The position numbers were made by a program, and so were the translations under genes. The notes under the pieces are model-generated. The model worked only from the letters and a program-made list of their open reading frames with translations. It did no database searches and was not told the origin of the DNA. A DNA stretch of 64,000 nt from Pseudodesulfovibrio hydrargyri (GTDB lineage Bacteria; Desulfobacterota; Desulfovibrionia; Desulfovibrionales; Desulfovibrionaceae). The DNA is taken from NCBI RefSeq assembly GCF_001874525.1, contig NZ_LKAQ01000001.1, positions 434,001-498,000 on the forward strand. The letters are read 5' to 3'. Below, piece by piece: positions 46,404 to 55,784 of the stretch (position 1 is its first letter; each line of letters starts with the position of its first letter).

Positions 46404-48890
46404 TTATTCGGTCTCGGGACCGGATTCGCCCTCTACTCGGACTTCTATATCAGACGGACATTCCTGGCAAGGGTCGCGCATGGGCCGCACCTCGAGAGGT
46501 CCTCCGCCCCCGTCCCAGGAGCAGACCACCCGGCCGTTTCGCGCCGTGGAGTACACTCCGGCCCCGGCCGCCGAAGCCGCCTCGACCACGCCCGGGTCCG
46601 GGAACCCGTAGCGGTTCATGAAGCCGTTGGAGCACAGGACCGCCTTGGGTCGCACCCCGGCGTAAAAATCCGAATCGAAACTCCTGCGGCTGCCATGATG
46701 CGGCAGTACCAGGACCTCGGCCGCCATGTCCGCCCCCCGATCGAGCATGGCCCGGATGCCGCTGGTCTCGACGTCGCCCGGCAACAGCGCCAGCGCCCGC
46801 CCTTCCCTCTCCAGCCGCAGGACCAGAGACCGCTCGTTGGCCCGCGCACCGGCGAACTCCGCGTCCGGATGCAGGACCGCCATCCGCGCGCCGGACGACA
46901 GGTCCACCGCATCCCCGGCGGCCAGGGCCGAGACCTTGACGCCGCTGCCGGGCAAGGCCCGGTCCAGCCGCTCGCCGGTCAGGCCGCGCGGGAGCATGCC
47001 ATTGGTGTACAACGCCCTCACTTCGAACCGCTCGATGAGGTACGGCAGCCCATGACTGTGATCCACGTCCGGATGGGACAGAAAGATACCGTCCAGTCGG
47101 GGCGGCCGCCCCAGGGCCAGGGACGGCCCGACCACGGCCTCGCCCAAGTCGTAGGTGGCCGACCCGCCGCCCGCGTCCACCAGCCAGCGGCGCCCGCCGG
47201 GCAGGGAGACGACCAGGGACTGGCCCAGCCCCACGTCGAGCATGGTCAGGCCGACCCGGTCGCGGCTGTCCTCGGCCATGACAAAGACATGCGGCGCGAC
47301 CAGCAGGACGAACCCGAGCCCGGCCAAAAGCGCCGGTACCCGACGCGTCGAGCGCAGGCAGACCGCCGCCGTGACCAGGAGCAGCGCGAAGCCGAGCATC
47401 TCGGGCCACAGGGGCCGCAACACGGCAAAGACCGGGGTCAACCCGCTCGACCGCGCCGCGTCCAGCAGCCAGAGCAGCCCGTCCGCCAGGCGTGCCGCAA
47501 GGCCGAGCAGCAGCCCTGCCGCCCGCGCGGTCCAGCCAAAGCCGGTCAAAAGCGCGCCGAGCAGCCCCAGCGGCATGATCGCCAATCCCAGAACCGGCAG
47601 CCAGACCAGGTTGAGCAACAGATTGGGGCTGAACGTGCCGAAATACCAGGAGACCAGCGGCATGATCGCCAGGGTGGCGCAGACGCTGACCGCCAGCGTG
47701 CCGGCGGCCCACGAAAACACCCGCCCCACTCCCCTGCGCCGGGTGGCGAAGAGAAACCGGAAAAACGGATAGAGCAGCCCGATCCCGGCCACGGCGGCCA
47801 GGGACATCTGCAACCCGAGATCGAACAAGGACAGCGGCGAGACGAAGACGATGGCCGCCAGAGCGAAGAACAGCCCGTCCATGAGCACCCTGCCACGCCC
47901 CTGGAGCAGGAGCACGCCCCAGAAGCCGAACATGACCGAGGCCCGGACGAGCGAGGCCGACGGCTGCCCGAGCCAGGCATAGGCCAGGACCAGGGGCGCG
48001 GCCAGGAGCACGGCCAGCTTGGGCCTGGGCACACGCAGCAGCAGTCCGGGCCAAAGCAGTCCGGCCAGGTAGGCCAGCCCCCAGCCCATGGCGGCCACAA
48101 ACCCCACATGCAGCCCGGAAAGAGCCAAAGTATGGGCCAGACCCGCGCCCCGCGTGGCGTCCATGGTGGCCATGTCCAGCCGGGAGCGGTCGCCCGTGGT
48201 CAGGGCCAGGACCATGGCCCCGCCCTGTGTCTGGGGCAGATGGTCGGCCACCAGCTCCCGCAACCTCCCGCGCATCCCGGCCAGCGACGACTCGGGCCGC
48301 GCGGACCAGACCGGCTTTTCCCGGCTCGCGGGCCAGGCGCGCCAGAAAACGCCCTGCCGCCGCCAATACCAGCGGTAATCCCACAGCCCGGGATTGCCGA
48401 AGCCGTGCACCGGCACCACCCGGGACACGGTCCGCACCCGTTGGCCGGGCAACGGCACATAGTCGGGATTGCGGATGAACCAGGCCATTTTCCCGGGCAA
48501 CGGCTCGCCCCCCTGTCCCGCGTCGGCCCGCACCTTATCGAGAATCACCCGCAGCCGGCGGCCCGGACGCGGCTCGGCCCTGTCCACCGTGCCCTCCAGA
48601 ACCACGGCCTGGCGCGCCGCCATCCAGCCGGGCATCCCGTCCGGCAAGCCCGGCGTGCGCTGGGTCGCATAGGCGAACCCGAAGACCGCGCACAAGGCCA
48701 CGGCCAACACCGGCACCCGGCACTCCCGCCCGCGCAGCACGCCCTCGGCAACCAGGAGCAGCAACAACGCCGCTACCCCGGCCACCGTGAACCGGATCGC
48801 GAAGACACCGACCGTGAACGCCAGCACATAGGTCTGCCACGGCAACAAGCCCGGCAGCGATTCGTCATATGTCCAGCAGGCACCCTTCAC
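46404..48890 (-). CDS. comEC: ComEC/Rec2 family DNA uptake channel
   Basis: An 828-residue inner-membrane protein. The N-terminal part has an OB-like DUF4131 region, followed by the Competence transmembrane domain (about residues 230-500: GAGLAHTLALSGLHVGFVAA and following helices), and a C-terminal MBL nuclease-like domain with HPDVDHSHGLPYL and LPHHGSRRS. It forms the channel for single-stranded DNA in natural transformation. The start is uncertain: GTG 48890 puts GGAAGG too close; an upstream frame would run through a repeat and is rejected; later TTG codons are possible. Other com genes are absent. Confidence 0.88.
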   Translation of the reverse strand: MKGACWTYDESLPGLLPWQTYVLAFTVGVFAIRFTVAGVAALLLLLVAEGVLRGRECRVPVLAVALCAVFGFAYATQRTPGLPDGMPGWMAARQAVVLEGTVDRAEPRPGRRLRVILDKVRADAGQGGEPLPGKMAWFIRNPDYVPLPGQRVRTVSRVVPVHGFGNPGLWDYRWYWRRQGVFWRAWPASREKPVWSARPESSLAGMRGRLRELVADHLPQTQGGAMVLALTTGDRSRLDMATMDATRGAGLAHTLALSGLHVGFVAAMGWGLAYLAGLLWPGLLLRVPRPKLAVLLAAPLVLAYAWLGQPSASLVRASVMFGFWGVLLLQGRGRVLMDGLFFALAAIVFVSPLSLFDLGLQMSLAAVAGIGLLYPFFRFLFATRRRGVGRVFSWAAGTLAVSVCATLAIMPLVSWYFGTFSPNLLLNLVWLPVLGLAIMPLGLLGALLTGFGWTARAAGLLLGLAARLADGLLWLLDAARSSGLTPVFAVLRPLWPEMLGFALLLVTAAVCLRSTRRVPALLAGLGFVLLVAPHVFVMAEDSRDRVGLTMLDVGLGQSLVVSLPGGRRWLVDAGGGSATYDLGEAVVGPSLALGRPPRLDGIFLSHPDVDHSHGLPYLIERFEVRALYTNGMLPRGLTGERLDRALPGSGVKVSALAAGDAVDLSSGARMAVLHPDAEFAGARANERSLVLRLEREGRALALLPGDVETSGIRAMLDRGADMAAEVLVLPHHGSRRSFDSDFYAGVRPKAVLCSNGFMNRYGFPDPGVVEAASAAGAGVYSTARNGRVVCSWDGGGGPLEVRPMRDPCQECPSDIEVRVEGESGPETE

Positions 48891-48938
48891 CCCCCTTCCG
48901 TTACCAGGAACCGACAGATTGAGAAAGAGAAGGAGGAT

Positions 48939-49044
48939 GCATCCGGCGGCCGGGGGAAGGGGAAAGGGAAACCCTTTGTAAAGGGCTTTCCCTTTCCCCT
49001 TCCCCCCGGAACCCCCCATCCCCTTTCCCTTCCTAAACTTTTTG
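48939..49044 (-). repeat. Modular palindrome repeat, copy C
   Basis: Same orientation as copy B. It has the tail at 48939-48950, 22-base arms CCGGGGGAAGGGGAAAGG plus GAAA against TTTCCC-type complement with one extra C, inner CCCTTT-gt-AAAGGG, and the CCTTCCTAAACTTTTTG end. It lies between comEC and murA. The 400-base gap 48891-49297 holds only repeats C and D and the murA terminator. Confidence 0.87.
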
Positions 49045-49140
49045 GATACGCATTCGCGTGTACGGCAGATTGAGACAACCTGTGCCGCTTCGCCAGGGCC
49101 TGAACGTGCACAAAGAATCGCATAAAATCGCACGGCCACC

Positions 49141-49240
49141 CGCTCCCGCACGCCCCTGCCGAAGGCACACAAAAAGTTCTGGAGGGGGAGTCCAGAGGGG
49201 GAACCTCTTCCAAGAGGTTCCCCCTCTGGCCGCCGGAGGC
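49141..49240 (+). repeat. Modular palindrome repeat, copy D (different stem)
   Basis: The 43-base block ending in GGCACACAAAAAGTTCTGGA (49141-49183) is followed by GGGGGAGT and the palindrome CCAGAGGGGGAACCTCTT/AAGAGGTTCCCCCTCTGG (18-base arms), then the CCGCCGGAGGC tail. The stem differs in sequence from A/B/C and F but has the same CC...GG ends. It faces copy C at a distance of about 125 bases. Confidence 0.87.
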
Positions 49241-49286
49241 ATCAAAAAAGGCCGGGTCCCCGAAGGGAGCCCGGCCTTTTTTGATG
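49241..49286 (-). terminator. Terminator of murA
   Basis: ATCAAAAAAGGCCGGG-N13-CCCGGCCTTTTTTGAT, a 16-bp arm, directly next to repeat copy D and 12 bases after the murA stop. The minus-strand T run is six long. Confidence 0.92.
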
Positions 49287-49297
49287 GATACAACGCG

Positions 49298-50554
49298 CTA
49301 CGCGCTGACGCGCTTGATGCGGGCGCCGACGCCGGAGAGTTTGGCTTCGATGTTTTCGTAGCCCCGGTCGAGGTGGTAGATGCGTTCGATGGTGGTGGTT
49401 CCTTCGGCGGCCAGCCCGGCCAGGACCAGAGAGGCGCTGGCGCGGAGGTCGGAGGCCATGACCGGCGCGCCCTTGAGCGAGCCCACGCCCTTGACCATGG
49501 CGGTGCGGCCCTTGAGGCGGATGTCCGCGCCCAGGCGGACGAGTTCGAGGACGTGCATGAAGCGGTTCTCGAAGATTTTTTCCTCGATGGTGCCGGTCCC
49601 CTTGCCGAAGCACATCAGGGCCATGAGCTGGGCCTGCATGTCCGTGGGGTAGCCGGGATGCGGCAGCGTGGTCACATCCACGTTTTCGAGCAGCCCGTTG
49701 GCCCGGCGGACCAGGACGTAGTTGTCCTCTTCCTGGAGCCAGACGCCCATTTCGCGCAGCTTGTAGCTGACCGCGTCCAGGTCCTGAAACGGGCAGTCCA
49801 GGATTTCCAGTTCGCCGCCGGTGATGGCCGCGGCGACCATGTAGGTCCCGGCCTCGATGCGGTCGGGCATGATGCGGTATTCGCAGCCGGACAGGGAGGA
49901 CACGCCCTCAACGTGCAGGACGCTGGTGCCCTGGCCGGTGATCTTGGCCCCGCAGGCGTTGAGGAAGTTGGCCAGGTCCACGACCTCGGGCTCGCGGGCC
50001 GCGTTCTCGATCTCGGTCTCGCCCTCGGCCAGGGCGGCGGCCATGAGGATGTTCTCGGTGCCGCCCACGGTGGGAAAGTCCAGGGTGATGTTGGCGCCCT
50101 TGAGGCCGTCCTTGCAGCGCCCCTTGATGTAACCCTCGGTGATCTCGAATTCCGCGCCCATGCGCTCGAAGCCGCGCAGGTGCAGGTCCACCGGGCGGGC
50201 ACCGATGGCGCAGCCGCCGGGCAGGGCCACCTTGGCCTCGCCGAGCCGGGCCAGAAGCGGGCCGAGGCAGAGCACCGAGGCGCGCATGGTCTTGACCAGG
50301 TCGTAGGGGGCCTCGGGTTTGAGGCCGGTGCACAGGCTGGTGGCCGCGTTGTCCTCGAAGGTGGTTTCGCAGCCGAGGATGTTGAGCAGCTTGAGCGAGG
50401 TGCGGATGTCGGCCAGCCGGGGCACGTTGGTCAGCGAGACTTTTCCCTCGGCCAGAAGACAGGCCATGAGGATGGGCAGGGCCGCGTTTTTCGCGCCGCT
50501 GACCTGGATGCTTCCCTGGAGCGGAACGCCGCCCTCGATGATAAGTTTATCCAT
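49298..50554 (-). CDS. murA: UDP-N-acetylglucosamine 1-carboxyvinyltransferase
   Basis: A 418-residue enzyme that adds enolpyruvate to UDP-GlcNAc, the first committed step of peptidoglycan synthesis and the fosfomycin target. The reactive Cys is C115 in [11 protein letters not shown], so a fosfomycin-sensitive form is expected. [14 protein letters not shown] and [12 protein letters not shown] are conserved, and length is normal. The start at 50554 is inferred from the family N-terminus MDKLIIEGG; a longer frame runs through the tRNA-His region and is rejected. Confidence 0.97.
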   Translation of the reverse strand: MDKLIIEGGVPLQGSIQVSGAKNAALPILMACLLAEGKVSLTNVPRLADIRTSLKLLNILGCETTFEDNAATSLCTGLKPEAPYDLVKTMRASVLCLGPLLARLGEAKVALPGGCAIGARPVDLHLRGFERMGAEFEITEGYIKGRCKDGLKGANITLDFPTVGGTENILMAAALAEGETEIENAAREPEVVDLANFLNACGAKITGQGTSVLHVEGVSSLSGCEYRIMPDRIEAGTYMVAAAITGGELEILDCPFQDLDAVSYKLREMGVWLQEEDNYVLVRRANGLLENVDVTTLPHPGYPTDMQAQLMALMCFGKGTGTIEEKIFENRFMHVLELVRLGADIRLKGRTAMVKGVGSLKGAPVMASDLRASASLVLAGLAAEGTTTIERIYHLDRGYENIEAKLSGVGARIKRVSA

Positions 50555-50579
50555 GTGTATCCTTTTTTGATTCTTTTGC

Positions 50580-50608
50580 TTGACCGGGGATGAAAGCTTG
50601 GTTAAAAA
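50580..50608 (+). promoter_or_regulatory. tRNA-His promoter
   Basis: TTGACC, 17 bases, TAAAAA, starting 43 bases before the tRNA. The predicted start would be about 50615, leaving a short 5' leader for RNase P. Confidence 0.65.
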
Positions 50609-50622
50609 CTGCCCCTCACACG

Positions 50623-50698
50623 GTGGGTGTAGCTCAGTTGGTAGAGCACCTGGTTGTGGCCCAGGTGGCCGTGGGTTCAAGTCCCATCACTCACCCCA
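50623..50698 (+). tRNA. tRNA-His (GTG)
   Basis: A 76-nucleotide cloverleaf. The acceptor GTGGGTG pairs with CACTCAC; base 73 is C and CCA is encoded. The G at 50622 can be the required G(-1) opposite C73, a histidine identity mark. The anticodon arm CCTGG-TTGTGGC-CCAGG shows GTG. The T loop is GTTCAAGTC. It lies divergent from murA with its own promoter and terminator. Confidence 0.97.
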
Positions 50699-50705
50699 GT
50701 TTGAC

Positions 50706-51455
50706 TCAATTGGACGGAACTTCGGTTCCGTCCTTTTCGTTTTTCTGGGATTCGGATGCGGCCTTGTCCAGGAGTTCCAGCAGCCGTTCCGCGCCATGGG
50801 GCCGAAGTTGCCTGTCGAAGAGTATGGTCTCGGGCGAGCCGCCTTCCACGCCGGAAAAGGCCTGGTTCAGGTTCGTGCGGTTGGAGAACCCGCCGGTGTT
50901 CAGGGCCACGCCCGCATACAGGCCGGACCGCTCGCCCACGAAATAGATTGCTCCGGACTCGTAGAACTCGGGAGTCTGGTCGACATCGAGTTGGGCGTTC
51001 AGGGCCACGGCCCGGGCCTTGCCGCTGAGCACCGCGCCCTTTTCCAGGATGTAGCGGACATCGTCCTGGTCCATGATCAGGAGCAGGCCGGATTCCTTGG
51101 ACACGCCCGCCTGGAGCCCCCAGCCGACCGAGGACTTGGACATGAAGACCGGCCCGGACCAGCCGTTGTCCGTGCGCGCGGCCACCAGCGCGTTGCCGTG
51201 GCCGACGGAGAAGATGAAGCCGATGTCGCCGATGGCCGGGATGATCATGATTCCCTTGGCCTCACCGATCAGCCGGTGGACCCGCCCGTCCTTGTCTTCT
51301 TTCAGGGAATCTTCAACCATGACGGTGGCTTCATCCACCAGGGCCTGGGCCGTTCCACGGTTCGTGGCCGCCCCCTTGGAGGCGGTCGCCGCGCACCCGG
51401 CCAAAAGGGCCAGGAGCAGTGGGACGGCCGCGATGTGCATTGCTCGAATTACCAT
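50706..51455 (-). CDS. SYLF (Ysc84) domain lipoprotein
   Basis: A 249-residue exported lipoprotein. The lipobox LLAGC puts the lipidated Cys at residue 21. The SYLF domain (about residues 60-225) is marked by AKGIMIIPAIGDIGFIFSVGHG, WSGPVFMSKSSVGWGLQAGVSK and ALNTGGFSNRTNLN. Such domains bind phosphoinositides in eukaryotes; bacterial roles are unknown, likely envelope-related. The ATG at 51455 or the ATG at 51440 would both give a signal peptide. Its last coding bases are also the tRNA-His terminator hairpin. Confidence 0.87.
   Translation of the reverse strand: MVIRAMHIAAVPLLLALLAGCAATASKGAATNRGTAQALVDEATVMVEDSLKEDKDGRVHRLIGEAKGIMIIPAIGDIGFIFSVGHGNALVAARTDNGWSGPVFMSKSSVGWGLQAGVSKESGLLLIMDQDDVRYILEKGAVLSGKARAVALNAQLDVDQTPEFYESGAIYFVGERSGLYAGVALNTGGFSNRTNLNQAFSGVEGGSPETILFDRQLRPHGAERLLELLDKAASESQKNEKDGTEVPSN
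50712..50744 (+). terminator. Terminator of tRNA-His, inside a coding end
   Basis: GGACGGAAC-ttcg-GTTCCGTCC followed by TTTTCGTTTTT: a 9-bp stem with a UUCG loop. It overlaps the last codons (G-T-E-V-P-S-N) of the SYLF gene on the other strand. Confidence 0.92.
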
Positions 51456-51486
51456 AGCATTGGCCTAAAGGGTGCGTCCTGACCTG

Positions 51487-53394
51487 TCAAGAACGTTTGC
51501 GCAGTCGGCGGACGTCCCCCACGCGCACGGTCAATTTTTCCTTGTCGAAATACTCGAGGACCGGAATGAGGTATTTGCGCGACAGCCCGGTCAGTTCCTT
51601 GAAGTCCGGGGCCGACATCTCGTCGCGGCCGTCAAAGAAGCCGACGACCGCGTCGCGTATCCCGGCAAGGGCCGGTGCGTGGTAGTACATGTCATCCTTG
51701 ACGCGCGTCAGTTCCCCCTGGTCCTGCATGAGCCGGAGCACGGGCCCGGCCTGCTTGGCGTCCATGCCCAGCGGTTCGAGCACGTCCTTGAGGTTGGGCG
51801 GCATGGCCCCGCCCTCGGTGTAGGCGGACAGGATGGTCTCACGGACCTTTTCCTGGTCCGAGGCCAGGGAGACCTTGTGGTCCTTGAGCCGGACGACCTC
51901 CTGCTCGGCCACGACATCGCCCTTCTTAAGCAGCCGCTCCAGGAGAAAATGCAGGAGCTTGGGCGGCAGGTCCCGACCCCAGGACGAGGCCAACTCGCCG
52001 CGCTGCACGCCGGGCTTCATGGACTCCCTGCGGTGGTAGGCCGCCAGAAATTCCAGGAGTTCCGAAGAGAGGCGCTCAGCCGTCTCCCCCCCCGCATAGC
52101 GGCGGGTCTCCTTGTCGAAGAGCACGGCCCGCTGCTGCCCGCCGAGCACCCCCAAGGTCTTTTCCAGCCCCTTGGTCTCCAGGTTGGTCATGGTCAGCAG
52201 TTCGGCGAAATTCACCCCCTTGGGCCCGGCCAGTTCCAACTGGGCGGCGGCCACTTCCTCGGGCCGGTCCGAGGCCAGCCGCCCCAGCCGCTCCACATCC
52301 TTGGAGAAGCGTTTGACGCGGTGCCCGGACGGGCCGATGAGCCGCCCGCCCGCAAAGGCGCGCAGGGGCGAGAAGGAGCGCAGCACGATGCGATCGCCCC
52401 AGACACCGGCCATGGGCTCGGTGAAGCGGGCCTGGCACACGGCGGTCTCGCCGGGCGCGAGTTCGTCGCGGTCGAGCAGGTGGATGCGCGCCAGGACTTC
52501 CCGCGCGCCGTGATGGAAATGGATCTCCTTGCGGTGCTTGAGCGGCAGGCGCGAGGATTCGAGCACGGTCAGTTCGATGTCCCAGACGTCGGACGGGAAC
52601 AGGGAGCCGGGCCGGGCCAGAACGTCGCCCCGGCGGACCTCGTCCACTTCCAGGCCCGCCAGGTTCACGGCCGTGCGCCGTCCGGCCTGGGCCGTCTCCA
52701 CAGTCTTGCCGTGGGATTGCAGGCCGCGCACCTTGGAGGTGGCCGTGCCCGGATACAGGATCACGTCCTCGCCCACGGACAGGTCGCCGGAGATCATGGT
52801 CCCGGTGACCACGGTGCCGTGGCCCTTCATGGTGAAGACCCGGTCCACGGGCAGGCGGAAGAGGTCCGAACGCCGCCTGGGTTTGAACTCGGCCACGAGC
52901 TTGCGCAGGGCCTCCTTGAGCTCGTCCAACCCCTGGCCGGTGTGGGCGGACACGGGCAGGACGGGCGCGCCGCCGAGGAAGGTCGGCTCCAGGTAGGCGG
53001 CCACCTCCTCCTTGACCATCTCCAGCCACTCCGCGTCGACCATGTCGGTCTTGGTCAGGGCCACCAGACCGGTGGTTACGCCGAGCAGCTGGCAGATTTC
53101 CAGATGCTCGCGGGTCTGGGGCATGATGCCTTCATCGGCCGCGATGGCCAGGACCACGAAGTCCACGCCCGCCGCGCCCGCGACCATGTTCTTGACGAAC
53201 TTCTCATGGCCCGGCACGTCCACTATGCCCAGCCGGTTCTCTTCGCCGAGGTCCAGGAAGGCGAACCCAAGCTCAATGGTGATGCCGCGCTTCTTCTCCT
53301 CGGACAGCCGGTCGCAGTCAATGCCGGTCAGGGCCTTGATGAGCGTGGTCTTGCCGTGGTCGATGTGGCCGGCGGTTCCCATGATGACGGGCAT
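51487..53394 (-). CDS. selB: Selenocysteine-specific elongation factor SelB
   Basis: A 635-residue translation GTPase that brings Sec-tRNA to UGA codons next to a SECIS hairpin. The GTP-binding G1 is [10 protein letters not shown] (residues 9-18), then [13 protein letters not shown] VDVPGHEKF (G3) and LTKTDMVD (G4). The C-terminal part (about 380-635) carries several winged-helix domains that read the SECIS. The start was set at [15 protein letters not shown] (53394). selA lies 2.4 kb upstream on the same strand, separated by two unrelated genes. Confidence 0.96.
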   Translation of the reverse strand: MPVIMGTAGHIDHGKTTLIKALTGIDCDRLSEEKKRGITIELGFAFLDLGEENRLGIVDVPGHEKFVKNMVAGAAGVDFVVLAIAADEGIMPQTREHLEICQLLGVTTGLVALTKTDMVDAEWLEMVKEEVAAYLEPTFLGGAPVLPVSAHTGQGLDELKEALRKLVAEFKPRRRSDLFRLPVDRVFTMKGHGTVVTGTMISGDLSVGEDVILYPGTATSKVRGLQSHGKTVETAQAGRRTAVNLAGLEVDEVRRGDVLARPGSLFPSDVWDIELTVLESSRLPLKHRKEIHFHHGAREVLARIHLLDRDELAPGETAVCQARFTEPMAGVWGDRIVLRSFSPLRAFAGGRLIGPSGHRVKRFSKDVERLGRLASDRPEEVAAAQLELAGPKGVNFAELLTMTNLETKGLEKTLGVLGGQQRAVLFDKETRRYAGGETAERLSSELLEFLAAYHRRESMKPGVQRGELASSWGRDLPPKLLHFLLERLLKKGDVVAEQEVVRLKDHKVSLASDQEKVRETILSAYTEGGAMPPNLKDVLEPLGMDAKQAGPVLRLMQDQGELTRVKDDMYYHAPALAGIRDAVVGFFDGRDEMSAPDFKELTGLSRKYLIPVLEYFDKEKLTVRVGDVRRLRKRS

Positions 53395-53730
53395 AATGCG
53401 TGTTCTCCGCTGCGTGCTGTTTGAAATTGAGGGTGCGACAGGAAAGCATGGTAGGAAAAAACCGGCCGCGTAACAAGGCTTCGGACGCAATTCGGGGTTA
53501 GAAACGACCTTGCCGCATGAGCGGAAGCCCGCAATCGCGTTGATCTATATTTGATACACAGTGTTATTGCGCATATGAAATACCTATTCCAACAGGAAGC
53601 CGTTTTTCCGAGCGAACCGCGGTACTGCGAGATATCCTGCCGGAGGCGTCCCCGCGCCCGCTCACCCCGACGCCCTGGATCAAACGGGCCGCCCAAGACA
53701 AGAACCGTGGCGACGTTGGGGCATGACAAA
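53395..53730. other. Gene-free spacer upstream of selB
   Basis: About 335 bases between the selB start and the lysE terminator. No coding frame with a family match is seen. A short AT-rich patch near 53545-53580 (ATCTATATTTGATACA) may hold the selB promoter. There is no tRNA-Sec (selC). Confidence 0.5.
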
Positions 53731-53756
53731 GGGCGGCGGAAATGTTCCCGCCGCCC
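53731..53756 (-). terminator. Terminator of the folC-selA-M18-lysE unit
   Basis: GGGCGGCGG-aaatgttc-CCGCCGCCC, a 9-bp stem with TTTGTC after it on the minus strand, 5 bases past the lysE stop. The T tract is short. Confidence 0.7.
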
Positions 53757-53760
53757 TCTC

Positions 53761-54381
53761 TTATTCCTTGGCGAAGATCAGGCGCACGCCGAAAAAGAGC
53801 ATGAGCGAGCCGATGCAGGCCGACAGCCCCCTTTGGACACGCTGGTAGCCCCGGTGCATGAAGCCCAGGGAAAAGCCCACGGCAACCAGGGAATACCAGG
53901 ACAGGGAGATGGCGAAGACCAGGGCCAGCGTGGTCAGGGACTGGAACGAATCGAGTTGTTGCGGCAGCAGGGTCAAAAACATGCTCCCGAAAAAGGCCGC
54001 GCTCTTGGGGTTGGACAGGTTGGTCAACAGCCCGATGCGGTACCCTCCGGCCCGGCCCGGATCGGCCTCCTCCGTTGCCCGCTCCTGTTGGGCGAAGGCG
54101 GACCGGATCACGGTCAGGCCGACGTACAGCAGGTACAGGCCGCCGAGGATCTTGACCGCGCCGTACAGCCAGGCGAAGGCCAGGAACAGGGCGTGCAGTC
54201 CGACCATGGCCGAGAAGGCCCAGGTCACGGACCCCGTGGCGATGCCCAGGGCCGTAAGCAGCGCCCGGCCGCGCGTGGCGGTCAGGCCGCTGCGCGCCGC
54301 GACCAGGAAATTGGGGCCGGGCAGGATCACGGCCAGGGCCCAGACCAAGCCGAAGCCCCAGAGAAACGAGTAGTCGGACAC
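53761..54381 (-). CDS. LysE/RhtB family amino-acid exporter
   Basis: A 206-residue membrane protein with about six hydrophobic helices. The family motif ILPGPNFLVAARSGL near residue 19 and NPKSAAFFGSMFLTLLP in the middle (about 120) identify a LysE/RhtB exporter of amino acids or homoserine lactones. The start is GTG 54381 with GGGGG upstream, 7 bases after the peptidase gene. The substrate is unknown; the pairing with a peptidase may hint at export of amino acids released from peptides. Confidence 0.9.
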   Translation of the reverse strand: MSDYSFLWGFGLVWALAVILPGPNFLVAARSGLTATRGRALLTALGIATGSVTWAFSAMVGLHALFLAFAWLYGAVKILGGLYLLYVGLTVIRSAFAQQERATEEADPGRAGGYRIGLLTNLSNPKSAAFFGSMFLTLLPQQLDSFQSLTTLALVFAISLSWYSLVAVGFSLGFMHRGYQRVQRGLSACIGSLMLFFGVRLIFAKE

Positions 54382-54388
54382 AATCCCC

Positions 54389-55771
54389 CTACAGCTTCAG
54401 GAACTCGCGGAAGGCCAGGACGCAGGCGTAGATGTCGGCCTTGGCGGACAATTCGAAGGGCGAATGCATGGACAGGACCGGCACGCCCACATCGATGACG
54501 TCCATGCCGTACACGGCCAGGAACTTGGCCACGGTGCCACCGCCGCCCGCGTCCACCTTGCCCAGCTCGGACATGTGCCACGGGATGCCCGCGCCGTCGA
54601 AAATGGAGCGCAGCCAGCCGATAAAATCCGGATGGGCGTCGTTGGCCCCGACCTTGCCGCGATGGCCGGTGAACTTGTTGAAGCACGGGCCGTAGCCCAG
54701 GCGGGCGGCGTTGAGCGGCTCGTACACGTCCTTGTGGTCCGGGTCCATGGCCGCGGACACGTCGGCGGACAGGGCCGAGCCCTTCATCAGCACCGAGGAC
54801 AGGCGCGCGCCCGGCGCCCAGGCCTCAACCAGCTCCTCCATGCAGTACTCGAAGAAATAGGACTTGGCGCCCGTGGCCCCCTCGGAACCGATCTCCTCCT
54901 TGTCCCAGAAGAGCACCACCTGGCAGTATTCGGGCTCGGGCTCGGCCAGCAGGGCCTCCAGCGCGCAGAACACGCTGGACCGGTCGTCCTGGCCGTAGCC
55001 GCCGATGAGGGCCTCGTCCAACCCCACGTACCGGGCCGGACCGGCGGGCACGGCCTGCATCTCGGCGCTGAGGAAGTCGGCCTCCTCAATGCCGTAGCGC
55101 TTGTGCAGAATCTCCAGGACCTTGCGCTTGACCGGCTCCTTGGCCTTGTCCTCGTCGACCTTGGGGGCCGGGACCGGGGACTGGCCCAGGATGACGTTGA
55201 GCTTCTCGGCTTCGAAGGCGTCCTCCACCTTCTTGGTCACTTCCTTGTAGGCCAGGTGCGGCAGCAGGTCGGTGATGGTGAAGACCGGGTCGGCCGGGTC
55301 TTCGCCGATGCACACGGAGACCGCCTCGCCGGATTTCTTGACCACGGTGCCGTGCAGGGCCAGGGGGATGGTCAGCCACTGGTACTTGCGGATGCCGCCG
55401 TAGTAGTGGGTCTTGGCCAGGCAGATGTCCAGGTCCTCGTAGAGCGGGCGCTGCTTGAGGTCCAGGCGCGGGCAGTCGGCGTGGGCCCCGACCAGGCGGA
55501 AGCCGTCGGACAGGGGCCGTTTGCCCTTGCGGGCCAGGAAGCAGGTCTTGTTGCGGTTGAAGCGGTACGCCTGCGGGGCCTTGAGGTCGTCCACGAAACC
55601 GGCCCCCTCGACCCGGGCGCGCACGTAGTCCATGACCAGCCGCTCGGTCTTGCATTCGCTCAGAAATTTCAGGTAGTCGGCGGCCAATGCGTCCATGGCC
55701 TTGACGTGCTTTTTGGAGGCATACGCCTCCCAGGCGGACGTGGGTTCGTATTCCAATTGCAGCTTGCTCAT
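54389..55771 (-). CDS. M18 family aminopeptidase
   Basis: A 460-residue zinc aminopeptidase (aspartyl aminopeptidase class). Metal and active-site segments are LVGAHADCPRLDLK (His-Asp, about residue 92), LFWDKEEIGSEGATG, ANDAHP and the last His in VLSMHSPFELS. It removes N-terminal acidic or other residues from peptides in the cytoplasm. The start at 55771 was preferred because GGAAGG lies 8 bases upstream; the ATG two codons earlier is too close to it. Confidence 0.92.
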   Translation of the reverse strand: MSKLQLEYEPTSAWEAYASKKHVKAMDALAADYLKFLSECKTERLVMDYVRARVEGAGFVDDLKAPQAYRFNRNKTCFLARKGKRPLSDGFRLVGAHADCPRLDLKQRPLYEDLDICLAKTHYYGGIRKYQWLTIPLALHGTVVKKSGEAVSVCIGEDPADPVFTITDLLPHLAYKEVTKKVEDAFEAEKLNVILGQSPVPAPKVDEDKAKEPVKRKVLEILHKRYGIEEADFLSAEMQAVPAGPARYVGLDEALIGGYGQDDRSSVFCALEALLAEPEPEYCQVVLFWDKEEIGSEGATGAKSYFFEYCMEELVEAWAPGARLSSVLMKGSALSADVSAAMDPDHKDVYEPLNAARLGYGPCFNKFTGHRGKVGANDAHPDFIGWLRSIFDGAGIPWHMSELGKVDAGGGGTVAKFLAVYGMDVIDVGVPVLSMHSPFELSAKADIYACVLAFREFLKL

Positions 55772-55784
55772 ATGCATATCCTTC

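Noticed and set aside
48891..49172. N-terminal extension of comEC through repeat copy C
   Set aside because: The added residues are a translation of repeat DNA (KGKGKALYKGFPFP), also found as shadow frames at the other copies.
50555..50680. Longer start for murA
   Set aside because: It would translate through tRNA-His antisense.
53328..53729. Minus-strand frame upstream of selB
   Set aside because: It overlaps the selB start in another frame and has no family-like features.
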